Assembly (NCBI GenBank): GCA_933228675.1
Contig: OW121744.1
Location: 101,973,622-102,037,621 of the forward strand
DNA: 64,000 bases
DNA from: Stomorhina lunata
Taxonomy: Eukaryota; Arthropoda; Insecta; Diptera; Rhiniidae
Direction: 5' to 3'
In this document: piece after piece, positions 51,291 through 63,590 of the stretch
Position numbering within the stretch: the stretch's first letter is position 1
Layout: every line of letters begins with the position of its first letter
Translations under genes and position numbers: made by a program
Notes under the pieces: generated by a model
The model's input: only the letters and a program-made list of their open reading frames with translations
Databases searched by the model: none
What the model was told of the DNA's origin: nothing

Positions 51291-54200
51291 CAACAGTTTT
51301 TCTATCGAAAAGTTTTTATCAAAAATTTTTCTATAGCAAAGTTTTTCATTCAAAACTTTTCAATAGAAAAATTTTTGATAAAAAGATTTTCTATAAACAA
51401 TTTTTAATAAAGATTTTTTTAAAAAATCTTCACCAAATTTTTGTTAAAAAAATTTTCTATAGAAAAAATTTTGATAAAAAATTTTTGATAAACAATTTTC
51501 TATAGAAAAATTTTTGATAAAAAATTTTCTATAGAAAAATTTTTGATAAAAAACTTTCTATAGAAAAATATTGATAAAAAATATAGAAAAGTTTTTGATA
51601 AAAAATTTTCTATAGAAAAATTTCTGATAAAAAAACTTTTCTACAGAAAAATTTTTGACAAAAAAAATTTCTATAGAAACATTTTTGATAAAAAAACTTT
51701 TCTAAAGAAACATTTTTAATAAAGAAATTTTCTATATAAAAATTTTTGAAAAAAAAAATTTTCTATTAAAAAATTTTTGATAAAAAATTTTCTATAGAAA
51801 AATTTTTGATAAAATATTTTTTGTTAAAAATATTTCCTACAGAAAAATGTTTGATAAAAAAAATTTCTATAGAATAATTTTTGATAAAAAAATTTTTGAT
51901 AAAAAAAATTTCCTATAGCAAAATTTTTGATAAAAAAATTTTCTAAAGAAAAATTTTCGATCAAAAAATTTTCTATAGAAAAATTTTTGATAAAAAAATT
52001 TTCTAAAGAAAAATTTTCGATCAAAAAATTTTCTGTAGAAAAATTTCTATAGAAAAATTTTTGATTAAAAAATTTTCTACAGAAAATTTGTTGATAAAAA
52101 AAATTTTCTTTTGAAAAATTTTTGATAAAAAATTTTCTGTAGAAACATTTTTGATACAAATTTTTATAGAAACATTTTCTATAGAAAAATTTTTGATAAA
52201 AAAAACTTTTCTATAGAAAAATTTTTGATAAAAAAACTTTTCTATAGATACATTTTTGATACAAGAATTTTTTTAAAGAAAAATTTTTGATAAAAGAACT
52301 TTTTTATAAAAAAATTTTTGATGAACAGATTTTCGATCAAAAATGTTTCTATAGAAAATATTTTCATAAAAAAAAATTTCTATTGAAAAATTTTTGATAA
52401 AAAAAATTTTCTAACAAAGAATTTTTGATAACAAAATTTTTGCTAAAAACTTTTTCTATTGAAAAATTTTTAAAAAAAAATTTTTTTATCGAAAAATTTT
52501 TGATAAAAAAGTTTTCTATAAAAAATTTTTGATTAAAAACTTGTGATAAAAAAATTTCTATAGAAAAATTTTTGACAAAAAAAAAAAAATTCTATAGAAA
52601 AATTTTTGATAAAATTGATGATAAAATAGAAAATTTTTTGATGAACAAATTTTCGATCAAAAATTTTTCTATAGAAAAATTTTTGATAAAAAAAATTTCT
52701 ATAGAAAAATTTTTTATAAAAAAATTTTCTATAAAAAAATTTTTGATGAAAAAAATTTCTATTGAAACATTTTTAATAAAAAAAACTTTTCTATCGAAAA
52801 ATTTTTGATAAAAAAATTTTCTACAAAAAATTTTTGATTAAAAACTTCTGATAAAACAATTTTCTATAGAAAAGTTTTTGATAAAAAAAATTTTTCTATA
52901 GAAAAATTTTTAATAAAAAAAATTATATTGAAAAATTTTTGTTAAAAAATTAAAAAAAAATTTTTTTATCGAAAAATTTTTGATAAAAAAATTTTCTGTA
53001 AAAAATTTTTGATTAAAAACTTGTGATAAAAAAAATTTCTATAGAAAAATTTTTGACAAAAAAAAAATTCTATAGAAAAATTTTTGATAAAATTGATGAT
53101 AAAATAGAAAAATTTTTGATGAACAAATTTTCGATCAAAAATTTTTCTATAGAAAAATTTTTGATAAAAAAAATTTCTATAGAAAATTTTTTTATAAAAT
53201 TGATGATAAAATAGAAAAATTTTTGATGAACAAATTTTCGATCAAAAATTTTTCTATAGAAAAATTTTTGATAAAAAAAATTTCTTTAGAAAATTTTTTT
53301 ATAAAAAAAGGTTCTATAAAAAAATTTTTGATGAAAAAAATTTCTATTGAAACATTTTTAATAAAAAAAACTTTTCTATCGAAAAATTTTTGATAAAAAA
53401 ATTTTCTACAAAAAATTTTTGATTAAAAACTTCTGATAAAACAATTTTCTATAGAAAAGTTTTTGATAAAAAAAATTTTTCTATAGAAAAATTTTTAATA
53501 AAAAAAATTATATTGAAAAATTTTTGTTAAAAAATTTTTCTATAGAAAAATTTTTGTTAAAAAAGCTTTTCTATCGAAAATTTTTTAACAAAAAACTTTT
53601 CTATCGAAAAACGGTTGATAAAAAAATTTTCTTTAAAACATTTTTGACAAAAAAATTTTCTACAGAAAAATGTTCGAAAAAATATTTTCTATAGAAAAAT
53701 TGCTTATAAAAAAAGGTTCTATAGAAAAATTTTTGATAAAAAATTTCCTATAGAAATATTTTTGATAAAAAAAACTTTTCGATAGAAAAATTTTTGATGA
53801 AAAAATTTTTGATAAAAAACTTTTCTATGAAAAAATGTTTGATAAAAAACTTTTCTATAAAAAAATTTTTGATAAAAAAACTTTTCTATGAAAAAATTTT
53901 TGATAAAAAACTTTTCTATGAAAAAAATTTTGATAAAAAACTTTTCTATGAAAAAATTTTTGATAAAAAAAATTTTGATAGAAAATTGTTCATAAAAAAA
54001 TTTCTATAGAAAAATTTTTGAAAACAAAATTTTCTATAGAAAAATTTTTGATAAAAAAAGTCTCTTTAGAAAAATTTAAAATAAAAAATATTTCTATAGA
54101 AAAATTTTTGCTAAAAAAATTTTCTATAGACAAATTTTTGATAGAAAACTTCTTTAGAAACGTTTTTGATAAAAAAACTTTTCTATAAAAAAATTTGTTG

Positions 54201-54922
54201 ATACAAAAATTTTCTATAGCAAAATTTTTGACAAGAAGAACTTTTCTATATTTGATAAAAAAATTTGTCTATAGAAAAATTTTTGTTAAGAAAATTTTCT
54301 TTAGAAAAATTTTTGAAGAAAAAACTTTTCTATACAAAAATTTTTGATAAAAAACTTTTCTATATAGAAAAATTTTTGATAAAAAACTTTTCTATAGAAA
54401 AATTTTTGAAGAGAAAACTTTTCTATACAAACATTTTTTATAAAAAACTTCAGAAAAATTTTTGATAAAAAACTTTTCTATACAAAAATTTTTGATAAAA
54501 AACTTTTCTATATAGAAAAATTTTTGATAAAAAACTTTTCTATAGAAAACTTTTGTATTTTTGTAAAAAAATTTTCTATAGGAAAATTTTTGATAAAAAA
54601 ATTTTCTATAGAAAAATTTTTGATAAAAAATTTTTTATAGAAAATTTTTTGATAAAAAATTTTCTGTAGAAAAATTTTTGATAAAAAAAATTTTCTATAA
54701 AAAAATTTTTTATAAAAAATTTTCTATAAAAAAATTTTTGATAAAAAATTTTCTATAAAAAAATTTTTGATAAAAAATTTTCTATAAAAAAATTTTTGAT
54801 AAAAAATTTTCTATAAAAAAATTTTTGATAAAAAAATTTTTCTATAGAAAAATTTTGATAAAAATATTTTGTGTAGAAAATTTTAGGACAAAAAAATTTT
54901 TGATATAAAAACATTTCTATAT
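51290..54922 (+). repeat. Sat5 array a (about 30-bp satellite)
   Basis: About 120 copies of a 29-31-bp unit AAAATTTTCTATAGAAAA + ATTTTTGATAA, variable in homopolymer length. AAAATTTTCTATAGAAAATTTT is nearly palindromic. A block of about 420 bp (around 52500-52960, containing gataaaattgatgataaaatag) is repeated about 450-500 bp later (around 52985-53520), and a piece again at about 53190. Plus and minus open frames here (Lys/Phe/Ile repeats) are artefacts. The array continues briefly after the SINE-like insertion (55560-55660). Confidence 0.92.
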
Positions 54923-54932
54923 ACAAAATTTT

Positions 54933-55527
54933 CTACATGTATGGAAATATTGGTCTTAAACCCCCTTTTAAGTAAAACCAATAGACTTAAAAGCATTTCC
55001 TGAGTCGATTTAACGATGTCTGTCCGTCCGTCCGTCTGACAGGCCTGACCCCCATGTAAACCTTGTAGTCAAAGTAAAGAATGCAATTTTTTGGCAGTGG
55101 ACCATGGCTATTGAAATTCTTTCAAATCGGTTCATTATTTAGGGTACCTCCCAGAAGGTCTCACTTCCCGGATTTGCCATTTTGGCCGTAAATATCAGTA
55201 TATTTTCATGAAATTTAAAACAAATACTGCTTATGTACAAGGAAATCATACGTACGTACCTAATTCCCATGACATTCCAATTGGAACAAGGGGTACTTAT
55301 CTATTTTTAGACTCATTTAAAGGGACCTACGTTTTAACTCCGGCTCCAAACGGCAAAAATTCATTAGTTAGAGAAGTTTTAGAAAGCCTAATACTCAAAA
55401 GGCAGTGGCTAGCTGAGTTATGAGGTGAAACCGGCGCTTTTTTGAAAAATTATTTTTATCAAGTAGGTCTGGCCGGGGATCGAACTTTGTAGCTCTGGTT
55501 GACTAACCTGCTATATCACGGCTGTTC
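54933..55527 (-). mobile_element. SINE-like element with tRNA-derived head
   Basis: A 595-bp insertion in Sat5 flanked by the 10-bp direct repeat ACAAAATTTT (54923-54932 and 55528-55537), read as a target-site duplication. The minus-strand 5' end carries a tRNA-like segment: an A-box-like TAGCAGGTTAG (complement of 55503-55513) and a B-box GTTCGATCCCC (complement of 55475-55485). They are only 17 bp apart, so the anticodon region has shrunk. A non-coding body follows, with a GACGGACGGACGGACAGACA-like stretch near its 3' end. These are the hallmarks of an RNA-polymerase-III SINE. The A+T-rich target weakens the TSD evidence. I do not recognise the family. Confidence 0.6.
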
Positions 55528-55537
55528 ACAAAATTTT

Positions 55538-55660
55538 TATTAAAAAAGTAAAAAAAAACATTATCAAAAACTTTTCTATAGAAAAATTTTTGATAAAAAA
55601 TTTTTGATTAAAAAACTTTTTGATAGAAAAATTTTTGATAAAGAAACTTTTCGATAGAAA
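55538..55660 (+). repeat. Sat5 remnant right of the SINE-like insertion
   Basis: Several Sat5 units (TCTATAGAAAAATTTTTGAT, GATAGAAAAATTTTT) continue the array interrupted at 54933. Confidence 0.8.
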
Positions 55661-56105
55661 AATTTTACCTCAGAGGTGAAGGGTATTATATGGTCGGACT
55701 TGACCGACTATAGCTAAGTGTAAGCTCTTAAACAATCAGACTTAGTAACTACCATTCCTGCAATTTTCAAATTAAAGCTATTTTCTTATGCAAAGTTTCT
55801 TGAAAGTTCAAGTTGTAAACTTGGAATTAAAAACTTGGCAAATCAATAATCAGACGGCCTTGAGATTTGGCACCAAAGACCCAGAACTTGAAAACCAAAG
55901 AAAAAAAAAAGCTATAACTATAGAATAGAAAAAAGTTAAGCAAAAGTTTTTTTTAAGTTTCTCGAATAAAGCTTTTGTATGTAACAAAGAGTAACAAGTT
56001 TTCATAAACCAAATGGAGACAAAAAGTGCGTGTGACCCCCATATACAAAAAAAAAAAATTGTGTAATATTCAAATTCTAATGGGTTTGTCATGTCTCTTG
56101 AAGTA
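55661..56105. other. Unique DNA with a dispersed-repeat-like hairpin, no gene
   Basis: At about 55678-55715, gaagggtattatat is followed by GTCGG-acttga-CCGAC, a short perfect hairpin of the kind found at ends of fly non-autonomous elements. The minus-strand frame at 55850-56152 is Phe-rich, runs into the mariner end and is not convincing. Confidence 0.4.
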
Positions 56106-57387
56106 ATGGGTGTTTTTTTAGAGGTATAGAACTTCGATTTGAAATAAAACACAAGAAAATCGTTTTAATGTCAATAAATTTGGCTTTATTGGAAGGATAA
56201 TTTTATGCCATTAATGTTTAAATATGATTTCGGGCATGTGGCCGCCGCGGCTGGCTCGAATAAAGCCAATTCTACAGGTCCAATTTTCAACTACTTTTTC
56301 GAGCATATGGGGCCGTATGTTGGCAATAACGCCACGAATGTTGGCTTCCAAGTCCCCTAACGTTTCTGGTTTGTTGGCGTAGACGAGCGACTTCACATAT
56401 CCCCAAAGAAAATAATCCAGCGGTGTCAAATCGCACGATCTTGGTGGCCAATTGACAGGTCCATTCCGCGAAATTATGCGCTCATCGAATGTTTCCTTCA
56501 ATAAATCAATTGTGACGTGCGCTGTGTGGCATGTAGCGCCGTCTTGTTGGAACCACAACTCATCCACATTCATGCCATCCAATTGGGGAACAAAATAGTC
56601 GGTTATCATGGCTCTATACCGGTCTCCATTTATGGTAACTGACTCTCCAGCATTATTTCGGAAGAAGTATGGCCCAATGACTCCACCAGGCCATAGAGCA
56701 CACCAATCAGTCAGTTTTTGTGGATGTAATGGCGTCTCAAGGGTCTAATGTGGATTCTCTTCAATCCAAATGCGGCAATTTTGCTTGTTGACGTAGCCAT
56801 TCAACCAAAAATGAGCCTCATCACTGAACAAAATTTTGCGATGAAAATCAGCATCGAGATCAATCTCATTTTCGGCCCATACACCAAAATCACGACGCAT
56901 TGTATGGTCTCGCGGCTTTAATTCTTGCACAAGCCAAGATCTTTGCGCAAAATCTTCCATAAAGTTGATGGACAAAGCTCCAATTGCTGTGCACGGTGGC
57001 GAATCGATTCATTCGGGTCCTCTTCAACACTTTGCTCTACGGCGGCAATTGTTTCTTCGGTGCGCACTGATCGACGTCGCTGCGGATGCGTATTATCACA
57101 TAGAGTAAACGTAGTGCGAAAACGATCCATGGTTAACCGAATTAATTGCTCTGATGGACGATTATGTCGACCATAAAATGGACGGAGCTTGCGGTAAACT
57201 TCGCGAACTGAACCATTATTTTCGAAATAAATTTGCACGATTTGCAAGCGTTGTTTTTTTGTCAACCTGTTCATGATGAAATGGCAAACCAAACTAAATA
57301 TTAATCACTTGACAGCTGACAAAATGGCCGCCAGTTAAAAAAGTGATGCCAACTTAAAGTTCTATACCTCAATAAAAAAACACCCGA
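56106..57387 (-). mobile_element. DD41D mariner transposon, copy 2 (defective)
   Basis: A 1,282-bp copy of the element at 32789-34092, with the same inverted repeats, flanked by TA at 56104-56105 and 57388-57389. It is 22 bp shorter because of one internal deletion. Few substitutions separate the copies, so insertion was recent. Confidence 0.92.
56211..57274 (-). pseudogene. Broken DD41D mariner transposase
   Basis: Same start context and N-terminal helix-turn-helix as copy 1, then a 22-bp deletion (around 56935 on the plus strand, bounded by repeated CAAGC) that shifts frame just after RKDLGL. The original frame resumes downstream, but a nonsense codon (about 56745) interrupts it in the NEENTHE region of copy 1, and a Val-to-Asp change follows at LTVWC. 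The second and third catalytic Asp blocks (QQDGATCH, LTPLDYFLWG) remain readable. The product cannot be a full transposase, but the ends could still be mobilised in trans. Confidence 0.92.
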
Positions 57388-57389
57388 TA

Positions 57390-58790
57390 TGAAGTTGTTA
57401 GAGAAATACAAACAAACACACATACATACATACATACATAGATAATGTATGTGGATCCGTCTGTCTTTCTATTCGTGAGACCGTCCGTTTATTTGTCTGT
57501 CTCTCAATGTTTGGGGGTTTATCATTTGAATATCTAATGCGTACCAATGCGTTTGGGTTTTATGATTTGGAAACATTTTTTTTTTGTTAAGACAAATACA
57601 AAAAAATGGAAATATATGCAGTTGTCGATTTCAAACAAAAGTGGAAAAAATCTCCCTCGATGTAATACAAAACTAGAAATTAAAAAAGTTGATATCTGCT
57701 TAGAATTACTGAGAGCCTAGTTAATAAAGCTAACTAATCCGCCCCAACATTATTTTATTATTAATATTATTTAAATAAAAAGAATTAATGAAAATTAAAC
57801 TAAAATTGTCTTACTCCTAAGTTCAAAAAGCTTAAACTCAAACTTTTGTTAAACAAAAAACTTCAACAAAAATTCTTAATTCAAATTTTAAGTTCTCAAA
57901 AAAAAAACTTTCAAAACTTTTAAGGGATGACGTTGCTATGAAAACCAAAATTCTTTAAATGTAATAAAGTTATTCATAACATAACCCCCAAGACCTCGAA
58001 TTTTTTTTTTATAATAATCATAAAATTAATGTTTGCGATCGATTTTTTTGCTTATTTCCGAACAGGCGTTCAGTTTTCTTAGTTAGGGCATACGAGCCCC
58101 CTTTCATTCATAAATTTCGTTAACCCATTTTTTCCAAACGAAAGTCATAAACTATTTTCTAAATCTAACACAAAACGACTGACAGACTGACTCCATAAAT
58201 AATAAAATTATGTTTATGACAATTTCGATTTTTTGATATTCTACCAGGGGCCCAGAGGTAAGTAGCCAGTAGAAATTTATATGATTTTTATAGGAAAAAA
58301 CAAAATTATTGAAATTTTTTAATCTCCCACAAAGAGTCTACTATTAAAAAAAAAGAGAATAAAAAAGAGAGAAAAGTTGAGAAATATGGAGACAGAGAAA
58401 ATCTCATAGTTATCTAATTTATGTGCTCATTACCTTAAATTTTTATTACGAACCTATTCTCGTAGCACTTGAATCTTATCTAGTACAAAATATTGTCCAT
58501 TACCCAGTAGTGAAAACTATTTTTTTTAATTTGCATCAGATAGCGCTTCTAATCAGGATAGCTCCAACAAGCCTTATATCTTTATAAATATTGAAATGAC
58601 TATAATATTTTAAAAGCGCAATTGTATAAGTCCCTTGAATAACTCACGGATCTCTAACAACACCAGATCGATTTGTTTAAATCATAAAATAACATTTTTG
58701 AAAAAATTAGCTGAAATCGGTTCATAGGTTATCGAGATATAGTCTTTAAATAAGAAACGCTTTAATAATAAACCAGATATTTTTAAATCA
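57390..58790. other. Unique DNA, no gene seen
   Basis: It starts with a short acacaca/catacatacata microsatellite (about 57410-57440) and a gtctgtctttc/gtctgtctctc stretch. The remainder is mixed A+T-rich DNA without coding or RNA signals. Confidence 0.45.
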
Positions 58791-60600
58791 ATCAAATTTT
58801 CTATAAAAAATCAAATTTTTTTATCAAATTTTTTATCAAAAATTTTTCAATAGAAAATTTTTTTTCCAAAATTTTTCTATAAAAAATTTTTAATCAAAAA
58901 TTTTTCTATAGAGAATTTTTTATAAAAAATTTTTCTATTGAAATTTTTTTATAAAAAATTTTTCTATTGAAATTTTTTTATAAAAAATTTTTCTATTGAA
59001 ATTTTTTTTTTCAAAAATTTTTGAAAATACAAAATTTTTTATCAAAAATTATTACTAAAGATTTTTATATAGAATATTTTTATATATTAAACATTTTTCT
59101 TAGAAATTTTTTTAATCAATGATTTTTATATAGAAATTTTTTTTCTAAAATTTTTTATCAATTTTTTTTTTCTAAAATTTTTCTAAATAAATCTTTTTTA
59201 TTATTTGGGAATTTTTCAAAACTTTTTCAATAGAAAATTTTTTTTATCAAAAATTTTTCTGTAGAAAATTTTTTTATCAAAAATTTTTCTATAGAAAATT
59301 TTTTATCAAAAATTTTTCTGTAAAAAATTTTTTTATCAAAAATTTTTCTATCAAAAATTATTATATAGAAAATTTTTTTATCAAAAAATTTTCTATGAAA
59401 TATTTTTAATCAAAAAATTTTCTATAGAAATTTTTTTTTATCTATAGAAATTTTTTTTTATAGAAAATTTTTGATTAAAAATTGTTATGTAGAAAATTTT
59501 TTTAATAAAAAAATTTTCTACATAACATTATGGAATATTTTTAATAAAAAAATGTTCTTGATAAATTATAATTACATTTTCTATAGAAAATTTTTTTAAA
59601 TAAATTTATTTGCTATAGAAAATTTATTTACTAATTTATTTACTAAAAATTTATTTTCAAATCAGAAATTTTTCTTAGAAAATTTTTTTTATCAAAAATT
59701 TTTCTATAGAAATTTTTTTTTTCTAAAATTTTTCAATTGAAAATTTTTTATCAAAAATTTTTCTATAGAAAATTTTTGTATCAAACATTTTTTTCGAAAA
59801 TTTTTCAATATAAAATTTTTTTTTATCAAATATTTTTAACAATATTTTTTAGATTATTTTTAAATCAAATTTTTTTTTATAAAAAATTTTTCTTTATCAA
59901 AAATTTTTCTATAGAAATTTTTTTTAGCAAAAATTTTTAAATAGAATTTTTTTTATAAAAAATTTCTCTTAGAGAATTTTTTTATCAAAAATTTTTCTAT
60001 TAACAATTTTTTTATTAAATAATTTTTTACTAAAAAATTTTTCTACAGAATATTTTTAAATCAAAAATTTTTTTATTAAAAATTTTTCTATAAAAAATTT
60101 TTTATAAATTTATTAGAAATTTTTTTTTATTAAAATTTAAAATTATTTTATCAAAAATATTTTTTTAGAGAATTTTTTTTATCAAAAATTTTTTAAAAGA
60201 GAATTTTTTTTATCATAATTTTTTTTACTAAAAATTTTTCTCTACAAATTTTTTTTTTGTCAAATATAGTGATATTTTAATCAATATTTTTCTTCAGAGA
60301 ATTATTTTATCAAAAAATTTTTATTAAAAATTTTTCTATAGAATTTTTTTTGCTAAAATTTTCAATAGAAAATTTTTTTATCAAAAATTTCTCTATAGAA
60401 AATTGTTTTATCAAAAATTGTTCTATAGAATGTTTTTTCTTTTTTTAATTTTTTATCAAAAATTTTTCTTAGAAAATTTTTTTATCAAAAATTTTTCAAT
60501 AAAAATTTTTCTGTAGAAAAATATTTTTTTATCGAAAATTTTTCTTTAGAAAAAATGTTTATCGAAAATTTTTCTATAGATTTTTTTTTGCTTTTAATAT
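58790..60600 (-). repeat. Sat5 array b, inverted orientation
   Basis: Degenerate units TTTCTATAGAAAATTTTTTA + TCAAAAATT, the reverse complement of Sat5 array a. Copy lengths are irregular because of homopolymer changes. The right end changes to tatcgaaaatttttc, closer to Sat4, before the 28-bp inverted repeat. Confidence 0.9.
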
Positions 60601-60637
60601 TCATTTGCACGATTTTCATTAATGATCGTGAATTTAC

Positions 60638-60665
60638 GAAAATTACAAAAAGTCTTCGGCTCCTG
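60638..60665 (-). repeat. 28-bp inverted repeat, right member
   Basis: Exact reverse complement of 46946-46973, ending gtcttcggctcctg. Together the two members bound a 13.7-kb interval with Sat4, Sat5, the SINE-like element and mariner copy 2. Confidence 0.85.
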
Positions 60666-60920
60666 GTGGTATGGGCTGCCTACGTCTGTTTAAGGCGAAT
60701 TATTGAATTTGTTGAGAAGAAATTGTAAATTATCTGAAGCGAGAAAATATTTTCATGCTTTTGTGTTTCATATTTGCCCTTAGCTGGTCGAAATGTCATT
60801 GAAATTGTGTATAGATTTTGGCAAACATGCTTACAAAGGTACCACTTTTGCCATTACTAGGATAGGGTATGTTGTAATAACGACGATTTTTATAGTAATA
60901 ACATGGTGCTTTTTCAGTAT
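60666..60920. other. Unique DNA leading into the 217-bp repeat
   Basis: No gene is seen. At about 60860-60910, aggatagggtatgttgt...tttatagtaataac resembles 63632-63680 on the far side of the composite repeat, so the array is flanked by direct copies of one sequence. Confidence 0.45.
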
Positions 60921-60929
60921 CTTAAGATT

Positions 60930-63590
60930 TCGTAATGGCTCCGCTTGATGGGCTGTCGTGGAAACGAGGGTATGGTTTCGTCTTATCCCATAACATACTT
61001 TTCTCTGACAAAATTCGTTTATCTTTTTAGAAAGAAGTTATTTTTAACTCGACTTCGATCAGAATCTTTAGATTTCGAAATGGCTCCGCGTTTATGTTTT
61101 TAGGTAGAAGTGTATTTTTTTAACTCGACTTTCTTCATAATCCTTAGATTTCGGAATAGCTCCGCTTGTTAGGCTGTCGTGGAAACGAGAGTATGATTTC
61201 GTCTAATCCCATAACAAACTTTTCTCTAACAAAATCCATTTATCTTTTTAGAAGTTTTTTAGCTCGACTACTTTAAGAATCCTTAGATTTTGGAATGGAT
61301 CCACTTTTATCTTTTTAGGTAGAAGAGTATTTTTTTAACTAGACTACGTTCAGAATCCTTAGATTTCGGAATGGCTCCGCTTGATGGGCTGTCGTGGAAA
61401 CTAGAGTATGGTTTCGTCTAATCCCATAACATACTTTTCTCTAACAAAATCCGTTTATCTTTTTAGAAAAAAGTTTTTTGACTCGACTACTTTAAGAATC
61501 CTTAGATTTTGGAATGGATCCACTTTTATCTTTCTAGGTAGAAGTGTATTTTTTTAACTCGACTTCGTTCAGAATCCTTAGATTTCGGAATGGCTCCGCT
61601 TGTTGGGCTGTCGTGGAAATGAGGGTATGGTTTCGTCTAATCCCATAACAAACTTTTTTCTAACAAAATCTGTTTATCTTTTTAGGAAGAAGTTTTTTAA
61701 CTCGACTACTTTAAGAATCTTTAGATTTTGGAATGGATCCACTTTTATCTTTTTAGGTAGAAGTGTATTTTTTTAACTCGAATTCGTTCAGAATCCTTAG
61801 ATTTCGGAATGGCTCCGCTTGGTGGGCTGTCTTGGAAACGAAAGTATGGTATCGTCTATTCCAATTACATACTTTTCTCCAAACAAAATCCGTTTATCTT
61901 CTAAGGAAGAAGTGTATTTTTTTAACTCGACTTCGTTCAGAATCCTTAGATTTCGGAATGGCTCCGCTTGTTGTGCTGTCGTGGAAACGAGGGTATGGTT
62001 TCGTCTAATCCCATAACAAACTTTTTTCTAACAAAAATCAGTTTATCTTTTTAGGAAGAAGTTTTTTAACTCGACTACTTTAAGAATCCTTAGATTTTGG
62101 AATGGATCCACTTTTATCTTTTTAGATAGAAGTGCATTTTTTTAACTCGACTTCGTTCAGAATCCTTAGATTTCGGAATGGCTCCGCTTGATGGGCTGTC
62201 GTGGAAACTAGAGTATGGTTTCGTCTAATCCCATAACATACCTTTCTCTAACAAAATCCGTTTATCTTTTTAGAAAGAAGTTTTTTAACTCCACTACTTT
62301 AAGAATCCTTAGATTTTGGAATGGATCCACTTTTATCTTTTTAGGTAGAAGTGTATTTTTTTAACTCGACTACGTTCAGAATCCTTAGATTTCGGAATGG
62401 CCTCACTTGTTGGGCTGTCGTGGAAACGAAAGTATGGTATCGTCTATTCCAATTACATACTTTTCTCCAAACAAAATCCGTTTATCTTTTTAGGTAGAAG
62501 TGTATTTTTTTAACTCGACTACGTTCAGAATCCTTAGATTTCGGAATGGCCTCGCTTGTTGGGCTGTCGTAGAAACTAGAGTATGGTTTCGTCTAATCCC
62601 ATAACATACCTTTCTCTAACAAAATCTGTTTATCTTTTTAGAAAGAAGTTTTTTAACTCGACTACTTTAAGAATCCTTAGATTTTGGAATGGATCCACTT
62701 TTATCTTTTTAGGTAGAAGTGTATTTTTTTAACTCGACTACGTTCAGAATCCTTAGATTTCGGAATGGCTCCGCTTGGTGGGCTGTCGTGGAAACGAAAG
62801 TATGGTATCGTCTATTCCAATTACATACTTTTCTCCAAACAAAATCCGTTTATCTTTTTAGGTAGAAGTGTATTTTTTTAACTCGACTACGTTCAGAATC
62901 CTTAGATTTCGGAATGGCCTCGCTTGTTGGGCTGTCGTGGAAACGAAAGTATGGTATCGTCTATTCCAATTACATACTTTTCTCCAAACAAAATCCGTTT
63001 ATCTTCTAAGGAAGAAGTGTATTTTTTAACTCGACTTCGTTCAGAATCCTTAGATTTCGGAATGGCTCCACTAGTTGTGCTGTCGTGGAAACGAGGGTAT
63101 GGTTTCGTCTAATCCCATAACAAACTTTTTTCTAACAAAAATCAGTTTATCTTTTTAGGAAGAAGTTTTTTAACTCGACTACTTTAAGAATCCTTAGATT
63201 TTGGAATGGATCCACTTTTATCTTTTTAGGTAGAAGACTATTTTTTTAACTCGACTACGTTCAGAATCCTTAGATTTCGGAATGGCTCCGCTTGGTGGGC
63301 TGTCGTGGAAACGAGGGTATGGTTTCGTCTAATCCCAAAACATACCTTTCTCTAACAAAATCCGTTCATCTGTTTAGAAAGAAGTTTTTTTTTTTTAACT
63401 CGACTTCATTCAGAATCCTTTGAATTCGGAATGGCTCCGCTTGGCGGGCTGTCGTGGAAATGAAAGTATGGTATCGTCTATTCTAGTTACATACTTTTCA
63501 CTAACAAAACCCGTTTATGTTTTTAGGAAGAAGTGTATTTTTTTAACTCGACTTCGATCCAAACTTTTAGATATAATAATTCAAAGATGT
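60930..63590 (+). repeat. Composite 217/150-bp tandem repeat
   Basis: About 14 units, each with a module ggctgtcgtggaaacga...tccgtttatct of about 80 bp (B) and a module of about 70 bp, ttttaggtagaagtg...tagatttcggaatggctcc (A2). In 217-bp units an extra A-like module (A1, with ctactttaagaatcc and ggatccactt) precedes A2; 150-bp units lack it. Spacings between successive ggctgtcgtgg motifs are near 217 or near 150. A1 and A2 are clearly homologous. It is less A+T-rich than other arrays. Short plus-strand frames within it repeat with the units and are not genes. Confidence 0.9.

Noticed and set aside
52572..54465. Lys/Phe/Ile-rich ORFs in Sat5
   Set aside because: Chance open frames in an A+T satellite whose units lack stops in one phase.
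55462..55527. Genuine tRNA gene
   Set aside because: A- and B-box-like motifs are only 17 bp apart and no full cloverleaf can be drawn; a SINE head fits better.
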